NCBI GenBank assembly: GCA_005884575.1
Contig: VAWW01000057.1
Span: 1 to 55,973, forward strand
Length of the DNA stretch: 55,973 nucleotides
Direction: 5' to 3'
Source: Actinomycetota bacterium
GTDB lineage: Bacteria > Actinomycetota > Thermoleophilia > Gaiellales > Gaiellaceae
Shown: positions 17,916 to 25,956 of the stretch, piece by piece
Position numbering within the stretch: position 1 is the first letter of the stretch
Layout: each line of letters opens with the position of its first letter
Notes under the pieces: model-generated
Seen by the model: the letters and a program-made list of their open reading frames with translations, nothing else
Told to the model about the DNA's origin: nothing
Database searches by the model: none
Position numbers and translations under genes: made by a program

Positions 17916-20084
17916 CTAGGGCACCCGCTCGAGCTGGTTCTCGTCCAGCAGTACGCGACGGGGCTTCGAGCCTTCGTACCCGCTGATGATCCCCCGCCGC
18001 TCGAGCATGTCGATCAGCCGCCCCGCTCGCGTATAGCCGACGCGCAGCCGCCGCTGGATCAGCGAGACCGACGCGGTCTGCGTCTGCACCACGATGTCGA
18101 TCGCCTTGTCGAGGAGCGGATCGTCGTCCGGGTCGAACTCTCCGCGCTCGTCACCGTCGGCGTCTGCCGCGAAGACCTCCGGCAGCTCCAGCAGCGACTC
18201 GTCGAGCTCCTGCTCGCGCTGCGAGCGCGCCTGCTCCACGACGAGCGCGATCTCCTCCTCGCTGACGTATGCGCCCTGCACGCGCTGGAGGCGCGACGAG
18301 CCGAGCGGCTTGAAGAGCATGTCGCCCTGGCCGAGCAGGCTCTCGGCGCCGGCGCCGTCGAGGATGACGCGCGAGTCGGTCTGGCTCGAGACGGCGAAGG
18401 CGATCCGCGACGGCACGTTCGCCTTGATCATCCCGGTGATCACGTCGACCGACGGGCGCTGAGTCGCGAGCACGAGGTGGATGCCGACGGCGCGGCTCTT
18501 CTGGGCGAGGCGGATGACGGCGTCCTCGACGGCCTGCGGCGAGACCATCATCAGGTCGGCGAGCTCGTCGATCACGACGAGCAGATATGGGAGTTGCTGC
18601 TCGCCGCGCTTCCGCAGCGCGCGGTTCGCCTCCGGGAGATTGCGGGCGCGCACGGCGGCGAGCTGCTCGTAGCGGCGCTCCATCTCGGTGAGGCAGTTGG
18701 CCAGGACGGCACTCGCCTCCTTCGGGCTCGAGACGACCGGCGTCAGCAGGTGCGGGATCGACTCGTAGTGACTGAGCTCGACGCGCTTCGGGTCGACGAG
18801 GATCATCCGCACTTCGTCGGGCGTCGCGCGCAGCAGGATCGACGTCAGGATCGCGTTGATGCAGCCGGACTTGCCCGAGCCGGTCGTGCCGGCGATCAGG
18901 ATGTGCGGCATCCGGGCGAGGTCGGCCCAGACGGCGGTGCCCGAGATGTCCTTCCCGAGCCACACCGAGAGCGGACTCGCCGTTCCGGGCAGCTCGCCGA
19001 AGATGTCGCCGAGCGTGACGAGGTTCGGGCTGAGGTTCGGGAGCTCGACGCCGACCGCCTGCTTGCCGGGGATCGGCGCAAGGATGCGGATCTCGGTCGT
19101 GGCGAGCGCATACGACAGATCGTCCTTCAGGCCCGCGACCTTCGAGACCTTCGTGCCCGGCGCGAGCTGGAGCTCGTAGCGCGTGACGCGCGGGCCGGAG
19201 ATCTGGCCGATCACGTTCGCGTCGACGCCGAAGTGCGCAAGTGTCTGGACGAGCAGCTCCGCGACGCGGGCCTGCGACTGAGAGGAGTTGCCCGTCGACG
19301 GCGGCGACGCCCTCAGCACGGACGCGTCCGGGAGCCGGTACTCCGCGTGCACGACGTCGCGGGCGACGAACAGGCTCTCCTGCTCTTCCGGCTCCGGCTC
19401 GAGCGGCTCGGGCGGCACGAGCGGCGGCGGCTCGCCGACGACGTCCGGATAGCGCTCCTCGGCGTCCACCGGCGGCGGGACGACCCTCAGCTTCGCCGGC
19501 GGCGGCAGCAGCGCCGGCGCTGCGGCGACGACCGGACGTGCGCGGACTCGCTTCGCGCTCGTGCGGACCGCGTGACCCGAGCGGCGGAGAATCGCGCCGA
19601 GCGACGCGCCGGAGAGCAGCAGCCCGCCCACGAGCAGCGCGAAGATGCCGAGGATCGTCGAGCCGGTCGCGCCGATCGCGATTCCGACCGCCCCGCCGAG
19701 GAGCCGGCCGACGTAGCCGCCCTGGTCACGGCCAAGCGTGACCATCACGCCGAATGCGAGCACGGCGAGCCCCGTGCGGAACGGGCGCACGTCGACGAGT
19801 GCGCTGCGGCCGACCATCAGAGCGCCGAGGACGACCAGCACGATGGGAAGGCCGTACGTCGCCACGCCCAAGAGGCGGTCGAAGCCGTCGGCGAGGGCGC
19901 GGCCCACGTAACCGCCGTTCCAGCCGAGGAAGACGACGCTGCCGAGGAAGATTCCGAGCGCCAGGAGGCCCAGGCCGACGAGCTCCGGATGGTGCCTGCT
20001 CCGGGTCTTCCGCGTGCGCTTTTTGACCCGGCTGGGCTTTTTCGGGCGCAGGCGCGACGGTCGCTGCCTCTTGCGGCGCGGCAT
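17916..20084 (-). CDS. ftsK: FtsK/SpoIIIE DNA translocase
   Basis: 722 aa from ATG at 20084; upstream in-frame sequence belongs to the spacer and the LLM gene and is not coding-like. Very basic N-terminus (1-32), four membrane helices (about 35-54, 73-92, 104-118, 130-158), Pro-rich linker (about 180-235), then the motor: Walker A AGTTGSGKS (398-406), Walker B LVVIDELAD (502-510), TQRPSVDVITG (541-551), and C-terminal winged-helix gamma domain (about 655-715, LIQRRLRVGYTRAGRLIDML). It pumps chromosomal DNA at the division septum and orients on polar motifs through gamma. Linker and total length are at the short end for the family. Confidence 0.97.
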   Translation of the reverse strand: MPRRKRQRPSRLRPKKPSRVKKRTRKTRSRHHPELVGLGLLALGIFLGSVVFLGWNGGYVGRALADGFDRLLGVATYGLPIVLVVLGALMVGRSALVDVRPFRTGLAVLAFGVMVTLGRDQGGYVGRLLGGAVGIAIGATGSTILGIFALLVGGLLLSGASLGAILRRSGHAVRTSAKRVRARPVVAAAPALLPPPAKLRVVPPPVDAEERYPDVVGEPPPLVPPEPLEPEPEEQESLFVARDVVHAEYRLPDASVLRASPPSTGNSSQSQARVAELLVQTLAHFGVDANVIGQISGPRVTRYELQLAPGTKVSKVAGLKDDLSYALATTEIRILAPIPGKQAVGVELPNLSPNLVTLGDIFGELPGTASPLSVWLGKDISGTAVWADLARMPHILIAGTTGSGKSGCINAILTSILLRATPDEVRMILVDPKRVELSHYESIPHLLTPVVSSPKEASAVLANCLTEMERRYEQLAAVRARNLPEANRALRKRGEQQLPYLLVVIDELADLMMVSPQAVEDAVIRLAQKSRAVGIHLVLATQRPSVDVITGMIKANVPSRIAFAVSSQTDSRVILDGAGAESLLGQGDMLFKPLGSSRLQRVQGAYVSEEEIALVVEQARSQREQELDESLLELPEVFAADADGDERGEFDPDDDPLLDKAIDIVVQTQTASVSLIQRRLRVGYTRAGRLIDMLERRGIISGYEGSKPRRVLLDENQLERVP

Positions 20085-20242
20085 GAACAGCCACTTCGCG
20101 TCTGCCGGGCCCTCTCCTGCCGAAAAAAGTTGTTGCGCGTGTTGCAAACAGGACGATTGCGGGTAGAAGCGCTGCGCGCCCGGACCCTGCGCAGGCTGTG
20201 GTCCTCGTTGCGGCTGGGGTTTCCGGTCCGGGCGCGTGTTCC

Positions 20243-21076
20243 CTACCCAGCGGTCATGACTTCGCGCGCAAGCCGCTCGAAGAGGCCCTCTTCGACCGCA
20301 CCCTCCGGCATCGCGGCGTGCGGCGGGTACACCCAGACGATCTCGTCCATGCCCGCGGCGCGCCAGCGCTCGACGACGAGGTGGAAGTCCTCCTCCGACC
20401 GCCACGGCGTCTCCTGGACGTAGAGGTAGCCGAGCAGAATCGCGCGGCGGAGCGTGCGCAGGTCGCGGCCGTTGTCGCGACAGAAGCGGTCGAGGAGCTC
20501 GTTGTGGCCGTGCGCGTGCGCGGCCGCCTCCTCCGGCTGGGCGTTGTAGCCGCCGTAGCTGCACCAGCGCGACGCGCGCTCGGCGGCGAGCCGAAGCGTC
20601 GGCGCTGAGATGCCGCCGATCGTCAGCGGGATCCGCTCCTGCACCGGCGGCGGCGCGAGATCCGGATCGTGCCAGAGCTCCTCCACCCGTTCGACGAACT
20701 CGCGTAGCCGCCTGTCGCGCTCCGTCGCCGGCCAGTCCTCGACTCCGGCCTTGCGGTGGTCGAGCGAGTGGCCGCCCGCGCCGATCCCGAGCTCCGCACG
20801 CCCGCCGGAGGCGTGGTCGAGCGTCACGGAGGCCTTCGCGAGCACGCCTGGATTGCGGAGGACGATCGGCGATACGAGCGGCCCGATCCGCGCGCGGTCG
20901 GTGACCTGGGAGAGCGCCCCGAGCATCGTCCACGCCTCGAGCCAGGGCAGTCCCGGCCGCGGGACGATCTGGTCCGGGACCCAGATCGTCTCGAAGCCGA
21001 TCCCGTCGAGCTCGCGCCACCGGCGGACGAGCTCGTCCCACGGCGCCGTCGGCAGCGTGCAAACGGAGAACCTCAC
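20243..21076 (-). CDS. LLM-class (F420-dependent type) oxidoreductase
   Basis: 277 aa from GTG at 21076 (RFSVCTLPTAPWDELV follows). A luciferase-like TIM barrel: GIGFETIWVPDQIV, WTMLGALSQVTDRARIGPLV, IVLRNPGVLAKASVTLDHASGGRAELGIGAG and PLTIGGISAPTLRLAAERASRW. These are standard LLM/F420 family blocks; cofactor F420 or FMN cannot be told apart from sequence alone. It is the last gene of the transport/hydrolase cluster, separated from the nucleoside hydrolase by a hairpin whose 3' arm contains its start codon. Substrate unknown; an RutA-like pyrimidine role is possible but not shown. Confidence 0.88.
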   Translation of the reverse strand: MRFSVCTLPTAPWDELVRRWRELDGIGFETIWVPDQIVPRPGLPWLEAWTMLGALSQVTDRARIGPLVSPIVLRNPGVLAKASVTLDHASGGRAELGIGAGGHSLDHRKAGVEDWPATERDRRLREFVERVEELWHDPDLAPPPVQERIPLTIGGISAPTLRLAAERASRWCSYGGYNAQPEEAAAHAHGHNELLDRFCRDNGRDLRTLRRAILLGYLYVQETPWRSEEDFHLVVERWRAAGMDEIVWVYPPHAAMPEGAVEEGLFERLAREVMTAG

Positions 21077-21101
21077 GTCCCTGGCCCCAGGAACGTGAGG
21101 A
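21072..21101 (-). promoter_or_regulatory. Hairpin overlapping the LLM gene start codon
   Basis: The minus strand reads CCTCACGT, T, CCTG, GGGC loop, CAGG, G, ACGTGAGG: an 8-bp outer stem, a T-G wobble and a 4-bp inner stem around a 4-nt loop. It starts 4 bases past the nucleosidase stop. The GTG at 21076-21074 lies in the 3' arm, so the folded RNA would bury the start codon. TTCTCC follows, so it could also act as a weak terminator. Role inferred. Confidence 0.6.
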
Positions 21102-21104
21102 CTC

Positions 21105-22028
21105 TCAGAGCGACTCCAGCCGCGAGCAGAGCAGCTCCAGGAAGCGGTCCGCGTCGACGTCGATGCCTGCGTGCACGTTCGCCGGGCGGTCGGTCGCGTG
21201 CCAGCGGTCGACAACGGTGCGGCCGTCGCACCACTGAGAGGCGGTCTCGATCTCGACGTTCGTGTACAGCGTCGTGACGAGCGTCGGGTCCGCGACGTGC
21301 GCGACCGCCATCGCGTCGTGGATCGGCGAGCCCTGCATGCCGTAGCGCTCCCGGTGGAATCGCAGGAAGAAGTCGGCCAGCTCTGCGACGAACGTGCCGA
21401 TCTTCCCGGTGCCGCGGAGTTGCTCCGCGTGCTCTTGTGTGAACAGCGCCTTGTGCGTGATGTCGAGCCCGATCATCGTCAGGTCGATCCCGCTCGCGAC
21501 GACACGCGCTGCGGCCTCGGGATCGACGTACGCATTGAACTCCGCCGCCGGCGTGACGTTGCCCTCGGCGATCGAGCCGCCCATCCAGACGATGCGGTCG
21601 GGCCGGGCTTCGGGACGGCGCTGGAGCAGGTGTGCGACGTTCGTCAAGGGGCCGACCGGGACGAGCACGATGCCGGGCTCGATCCGTTCCGCGAGGAAGT
21701 CCGCGACGTCCTGGTCGACGGTCGGCGTCGTCGGCTCCGGGAGCTCCGCCCCGTCGAGGCCGGTCTCGCCGTGGACGTGCGGCGCCGTTTGCAGCTCCCG
21801 CCGGAGCGGCCTGTCCGCTCCGGCGCAGACCGGGATGTCCGTTCGCCCGGCGAGCTCGAGGACCTTCAACGCATTACGTGTCGTCTTGTCGAGCGTCTGG
21901 TTTCCGGCGACGGTGCTGATCGCGCGCAGCTCGAGCTCGGGGCTCGCGAGTGCGAGCAGGATCGCGATCGCGTCGTCGTGGCCGGGGTCGCAGTCGATGA
22001 TGATCGGCGTGCTCACGGCGGAGCGCAT
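21105..22028 (-). CDS. Inosine-uridine preferring nucleoside hydrolase
   Basis: 307 aa from ATG at 22028 with GGAG 7 nt upstream. The family calcium-binding motif IIDCDPGHDDAIAILLAL is at the N-terminus; TVAGNQTLDKTTRNALKVLELAG, VPVGPLTNVA, IVWMGGS, EFNAYVDPEAA and PIHDAMAVAH (with the catalytic-region His and Ca-binding Asp) follow. The enzyme splits the N-glycosidic bond of ribonucleosides to base and ribose. Overall similarity is to the pyrimidine/inosine-uridine group (RihA/IunH). It sits behind the terminator-like hairpin at 22062-22109 and may have its own promoter or depend on read-through. Confidence 0.95.
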   Translation of the reverse strand: MRSAVSTPIIIDCDPGHDDAIAILLALASPELELRAISTVAGNQTLDKTTRNALKVLELAGRTDIPVCAGADRPLRRELQTAPHVHGETGLDGAELPEPTTPTVDQDVADFLAERIEPGIVLVPVGPLTNVAHLLQRRPEARPDRIVWMGGSIAEGNVTPAAEFNAYVDPEAAARVVASGIDLTMIGLDITHKALFTQEHAEQLRGTGKIGTFVAELADFFLRFHRERYGMQGSPIHDAMAVAHVADPTLVTTLYTNVEIETASQWCDGRTVVDRWHATDRPANVHAGIDVDADRFLELLCSRLESL

Positions 22029-22061
22029 CTTCCCACTCCGGCGCCTCCGCGAGGACCGCTT

Positions 22062-22109
22062 AAAAACGTCCGAGCCGGCCGCGACCCCCCTTGGCTACCG
22101 GCTCGGACG
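22062..22109 (-). terminator. Rho-independent terminator after the M24 genes
   Basis: A perfect 12-bp inverted repeat, CGTCCGAGCCGG / CCGGCTCGGACG (22067-22078 and 22098-22109), with a 19-nt loop is followed on the minus strand by TTTTT (22066-22062). It lies between the second M24 gene and the nucleoside hydrolase, only 34 bp upstream of the latter's start. It may terminate the upstream unit or act as an attenuator in the nucleosidase leader. Confidence 0.75.
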
Positions 22110-22164
22110 ACATCCCCCACCGGCGATGCTAGACACTCGGCGTCGCCGCAACTCCCAAGATTCG

Positions 22165-22809
22165 CTAACGAAGGTAAACGCAACCGTCGCGCCCGAACCA
22201 GACCACGTCCTCCACCTTCACGCCGAAGTCGTCGTTGCCTAGGAACGGCTCGACGGCCCAGGCGCCCCACATCTCCCGGTCGTTCGTGGCGTCGATGAAC
22301 TTCTCGTCGTACGCGGAGCCCTGCCGGAGCGAGTGGCCGATGTTCGACCACGGATCGAGGAGCCGGTAGCCGGCCGCCTCGATCGCCGCGTTCGCGCCCT
22401 CGAAGAGCTCGCGCGCGGGCATGCCCGGCCGGGCGCGGGCGAGCGTCGCGGCGTGGATGTCGCGCACCGCGGCGAACGCGCGCTCGTGCTCCGGATGCCG
22501 TCCGAGCGAGAACGTGCGCGTGCAGTCGCCCCACCAGCCGTCGGCGGAGATCGGGTGCACGTCGACGTGACCGATCGCGACGAGGCGGTTCTCGGTCGGC
22601 GGCTCGTCCGGGAAGCAGATCGTCGACCGCGCGTCGAAGCCGACGTTGGTGATCGACCAGACCTCCTCGCAGCCGCGGTCGCGCAGCCATTCCTCGGCGA
22701 GGTTCCGCAGCTCGATCTCGGTCATTCCTGGCTCGGCCTCGCGCGCCGCGCGCTCGGCGACCTCGACCGCGACCCGCTGGACGGCGACAAGGCCGTCAGG
22801 CAAGGACAA
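22165..22809 (-). CDS. M24 (pita-bread fold) metallopeptidase family protein, copy 2
   Basis: 214 aa from a TTG at 22809 that overlaps the previous gene by 14 bp; GAGGA lies about 8 nt upstream. Five metal-ligand positions of the M24 fold can be assigned: Asp in IGHVDVH, Asp in WWGDCTRTF, His in SNIGHSL, Glu in WAVEPFLG and Glu in VKVEDVVW. The Xaa-Pro aminopeptidase/creatinase N-terminal domain is absent; only the catalytic domain is present. M24 members include aminopeptidases, creatinase and ectoine hydrolase, so a C-N hydrolase on a small molecule is as likely as a peptidase. Its tandem partner shares the same layout. Confidence 0.85.
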   Translation of the reverse strand: MSLPDGLVAVQRVAVEVAERAAREAEPGMTEIELRNLAEEWLRDRGCEEVWSITNVGFDARSTICFPDEPPTENRLVAIGHVDVHPISADGWWGDCTRTFSLGRHPEHERAFAAVRDIHAATLARARPGMPARELFEGANAAIEAAGYRLLDPWSNIGHSLRQGSAYDEKFIDATNDREMWGAWAVEPFLGNDDFGVKVEDVVWFGRDGCVYLR

Positions 22810-23419
22810 CGGCGCCGTCCTCCCCGAGCCAGACGAGATCCTCGAACTTCGCCGCGACGCCGTCCAGGCCGATGTGCGGCTCGATCGCCCAGCAGCCCCA
22901 CATCGGCGTCCCGTTGCGCGGGTCGATGAACCCGGTCACGACACCGCCGCGGCCGAGGTCGTGGCCGATGTTGCCGAGCAGGTCGAGCAGCTCGTAGCCG
23001 TCCGCGTCGAAGAGGCGCCGCGCGACCGCGAAGAGCTCGTTCGCCGGCATCCCGGGCTCGCAGGCATCGACGATCGCGTGCTGGATGCGCCGTGCGTCGG
23101 CGAGCAGTCGCTCGCGCCCCGCGTCGTCGCCGACGACGACCGAGCGCGTCGCGTCGCCCGGCCAGCCGGCGAACTCGGGCGTGACGTCGAACCAGACGAG
23201 ATCGGGGTCGTTCACGGCCCGGTCGGTCGGCGGGAAGGCCGGATGGCAGACGAGCGCGCCCGGCCCGGCTCCGACGGCGATCGGCGTCCAGACGCCCGTT
23301 GCGCCGTGCGCCCACGCGAGCTCCTCGGCCCGCGCGGCGAGCTGCCGCTCCGTCATGCCCGGCCGCACCTCGTGGACGAGCTCGTCCACGACCTCGAGCG
23401 TCGCCCGCTGCGCCGCCAT
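22796..23419 (-). CDS. M24 metallopeptidase family protein, copy 1
   Basis: 207 aa from ATG at 23419 (MAAQRATLEVVDELV); a longer frame upstream overlaps the preceding gene in shadow sequence. M24 ligands: Asp in WFDVTPEF, Asp in PGDATRSV, His in GNIGHDLG, Glu in WAIEPHIG, Glu in AKFEDLVW. It consists of the catalytic domain only, as in copy 2, with which it forms a tandem duplicate of recognisable but clearly diverged sequence. The pair could be a heterodimer of two active subunits, since M24 enzymes are dimers. Located between the GATase1-like gene and copy 2. Confidence 0.85.
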   Translation of the reverse strand: MAAQRATLEVVDELVHEVRPGMTERQLAARAEELAWAHGATGVWTPIAVGAGPGALVCHPAFPPTDRAVNDPDLVWFDVTPEFAGWPGDATRSVVVGDDAGRERLLADARRIQHAIVDACEPGMPANELFAVARRLFDADGYELLDLLGNIGHDLGRGGVVTGFIDPRNGTPMWGCWAIEPHIGLDGVAAKFEDLVWLGEDGAVVLA

Positions 23420-23439
23420 GAGCTCGGGCGGCGGCGCCG

Positions 23440-24174
23440 CTACCCGGCGAGCCACCGGACGGCCTGGTCCCAGAGCCGCGCGTAGCCGTCCCACGCGAGG
23501 AATGCGGGTGGCGCCCAGTGCGGCCCGATGTCGCTCGTGTACGCGATCGCGCGACCCTCGCCGGCCGCGCCCGCGACGAGCAGCGGGTCGCCGTTGACGG
23601 TCACAAGGGCGTCGCCTCGCGCGGCAACGCGCTGGTACCCGAGCAGCGCCGGCCACTTCGGAGGAAGCCCGTCCACGATCGGATGCTCCGCGACGACCCG
23701 CGGTGTCGGATCCTCCGGCGTCTCGACGCGGTCGTCCCCCACCGCCATCTCGACCGGCAGCGCCTCGGCCAGGGGCGTCGCGCGGTAGTTGGCCTTCGCC
23801 TCGACGCCCTGGAACGAGAGGTAGCCGCCGATCATCCCGAGCCCGCCGCCCGCCCGCGTCCAGTCACGAAGCGCGGCGAGTCGGTTCGGCTTCGCCTCGA
23901 ACCGCGCGAACGTCGCCGGCGGGATCAGCAGCGTGTTCGAGCCGATGTCCGAGAGCAGGACGACCTCCCACGCCCCGAGCTCATCGACCGTGTACGGGAA
24001 GTCGACGGCGGCCACGTGGTTCGGCATGAACGTCACCTCGTGGCCCGCGGAGACGAGGGCGCCGCGCAGCGCGTCCACGCCCTCCTCGTACGCGACCGTC
24101 GTGAACGAGTCGAAGCCCTTGACGTGGATCGACGTCGTCGACCACGACTCGCCGGCGATCAGGACCTCCGCCAA
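23440..24174 (-). CDS. GATase1-like (PF07090-type) cytoplasmic protein
   Basis: 244 aa from a TTG immediately after the binding-protein stop (TAGTTG). VLIAGESW at the N-terminus, GFDSFTTVAYEEGVDALRGAL, VVLLSDIGSNTLLIPP, WTRAGGGLGMIGGYLSFQG and IAYTSDIGPHWAPP match the putative glutamine amidotransferase family PF07090, which has the class I amidotransferase (flavodoxin-like) fold. The nucleophile position corresponds to the GGYLSF turn where classical enzymes carry Cys, so amidotransferase activity is doubtful. Family function is unknown. Coupled to the importer genes. Confidence 0.75.
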   Translation of the reverse strand: MAEVLIAGESWSTTSIHVKGFDSFTTVAYEEGVDALRGALVSAGHEVTFMPNHVAAVDFPYTVDELGAWEVVLLSDIGSNTLLIPPATFARFEAKPNRLAALRDWTRAGGGLGMIGGYLSFQGVEAKANYRATPLAEALPVEMAVGDDRVETPEDPTPRVVAEHPIVDGLPPKWPALLGYQRVAARGDALVTVNGDPLLVAGAAGEGRAIAYTSDIGPHWAPPAFLAWDGYARLWDQAVRWLAG

Positions 24175-25158
24175 CTAGTTGTACGCGTTCGTGTAGTACG
24201 ACTTCGGCGGCAGCGCCTTCTTGATCAGCTTCTGCTGCTTCAGAGCCGGGAGCAGCGGCGCCCACTGGCCGTCGCTCTGGTGGAAGTAGCCGCCCGGCGA
24301 CTTGAAGAGCGGGATCGTCGCCTTCCACTGGTCGAGCGCGTACGCGAAGCCCTCCGCCTTCGGGTACGCCTTCTCGAACATCTTCACCGCGCCGACCGGG
24401 TTCGCGATCGACCATGCGAGCGCACGCTTCGTCACCTTGAACCACGTCTTCAGGAGCTGCGGATTCTTCTTCGCCCAGTCCGTGTTCGCGGCGACGAGCC
24501 AGATCGGCGAGTTCGGCACGCCGTAATCCTTTGCGAGCAGCATGAACGGCTCCTGCTTGCCGACGGTGCGCACCTCCGATGCCTCCGCGTTCGTGACGCC
24601 GGTCGCGACGTCGACCTTCTTCGCGAGCAGCAGCGGCACGACGTCGCTCGAGGCGGCGACCATCTTCACGTCCTTCAGCGTCAGGTTCGCGGACTTGAGC
24701 ATGATGCTCAGCTGTGCCTTCGTCCACGCGTCGTTGTAGATCCCGATCTTCTTGCCCTTCATGTCCGCGACGGTGAACGTCTCTCCATGGCGGCCGATCA
24801 GGCCCCAGTTGTTCGACTGCGAGTAGGCGCCGACCGAGACGATCGGGGCGCCCTGCTCCCTCGCGAAGATGACGTCGAGGATCGTTGTGAAGCCGAGCTC
24901 CGCGCGGCCGGTGCCGATGAACTTGACCGTGTCTGCGACCGTCGGCGGCGGGATGATCTGCAGGTCGATCCCGGCTGCCTTGTACCAGCCCTTGTCGCGG
25001 GCGACGATCCACGGAATCCAGAAGCCGTCGGCCACCGGCCACTCCTGGACCATCCGGATCTTCGTCAGCTTCTGGCTCTGGGGCGCGGCCGCGCTGCTCG
25101 CCGCGAAGGCGAGCAGCGCGACCGCGAGGATCGTGAGCGCGCCGAGACGTGCCTTCAT
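24175..25158 (-). CDS. NMT1/SsuA-type ABC substrate-binding protein
   Basis: 327 aa from ATG at 25158, with AGGAGG 6 nt upstream. Signal peptide 1-25 (LGALTILAVALLAFAASSAAA), no lipobox Cys. Then the NMT1/THI5 fold: IVARDKGWYKAAGIDLQII, VKFIGTGRAELGFTT, ADMKGKKIGIYNDAWTKAQL, LLLAKKVDVATGVTNAEA. Relatives bind pyrimidine precursors of thiamine, riboflavin, nitrate or alkylsulfonates; the pyrimidine group is my preference but unproven. No stop codon separates it from the upstream permease frame, so it can be made both from its own start and as the C-terminal part of a 593-aa fusion. Confidence 0.9.
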   Translation of the reverse strand: MKARLGALTILAVALLAFAASSAAAPQSQKLTKIRMVQEWPVADGFWIPWIVARDKGWYKAAGIDLQIIPPPTVADTVKFIGTGRAELGFTTILDVIFAREQGAPIVSVGAYSQSNNWGLIGRHGETFTVADMKGKKIGIYNDAWTKAQLSIMLKSANLTLKDVKMVAASSDVVPLLLAKKVDVATGVTNAEASEVRTVGKQEPFMLLAKDYGVPNSPIWLVAANTDWAKKNPQLLKTWFKVTKRALAWSIANPVGAVKMFEKAYPKAEGFAYALDQWKATIPLFKSPGGYFHQSDGQWAPLLPALKQQKLIKKALPPKSYYTNAYN

Positions 25159-25956
25159 GTCGTTCCTCCTTCGGATGCGGGTCAGGTGGCGCGGCGTCGA
25201 GCGTGTGCGCCAGGGTGTCGCGAGCTGCTCGGCTCCGGCCACGAGCAGGAAGCCCGCTATGCCGATCGCCGAGAGCAGCAGAATGGCCGCGAAGACGCCG
25301 GCCGTGTTCAGTCGGGAGTTCTGCTCGAGCAAGTAGACGCCGAGGCCTCCGGTCGTGGACGCGGTCCACTCGCCGAGCACGGCGCCCGTGACGGCGAAGG
25401 TCGCAGCGAGCTTCAGCGCCGAGAAGAGCGGCGTCAGCGTGGCGGGCAGGCGGATGTGCAGCAGGATGCGCAGGCTGTTCGCGCCCATCGCGCGGGCGAG
25501 CGCGATCGCGTCCCGGTCGACGCTCGTCAGACCGCCGAGCACGTTGACGACGACCGGGAAGAAGATGAACAGCCCGACGATCACGATCTTCGGCAAGAGG
25601 CCGAAGCCGAGCCAGATCACGAGCGCCGCGCCGATCGCGATGATCGGCACCGCCTGGCTCGCGATCAGCACCGGATAGAGGCCGCGCAGGAGGATCCGCG
25701 ACTGCGCCATCGCGACCGCGAGCACGAAGCCGGCCGCGATCCCCGCGAAGAAGCCGATCACGAACTCCTTCACCGTCTGCCAGAGCGCCGGCTGGAGCAC
25801 GTCCCAGTCGCTCCCGATCTGCGAGAAGACCGAGTGCGGCGTCGGCAGCACATACGGCTGGACATTGAAGATCTCGATCACGAGCTGCCAGATCCCGAAC
25901 ACCGCCGCCGTCATCGCCAGCGGGATCAGCACCTGCGCCCAGCCTCGATATCTCAC
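25159..25956 (-). CDS. NitT/TauT-type ABC permease, in frame with the binding protein
   Basis: About 266 residues from GTG at 25956 (GTGA overlap with the ATPase stop). Six membrane helices and the EAA loop RAMGANSLRILLHIRLPATL are typical of SsuC/TauC/ThiX permeases. Instead of stopping after the last helix (FLLVAGAEQLATPW), the frame continues through RTRSTPRHLTRIRRRND into the ATG of the binding protein and ends only at 24175. Either the protein is a permease-receptor fusion, or a permease stop was lost. The coupling linker is basic and would lie in the cytoplasm unless the signal peptide acts as an extra membrane helix, which would place the receptor outside. Confidence 0.88.
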
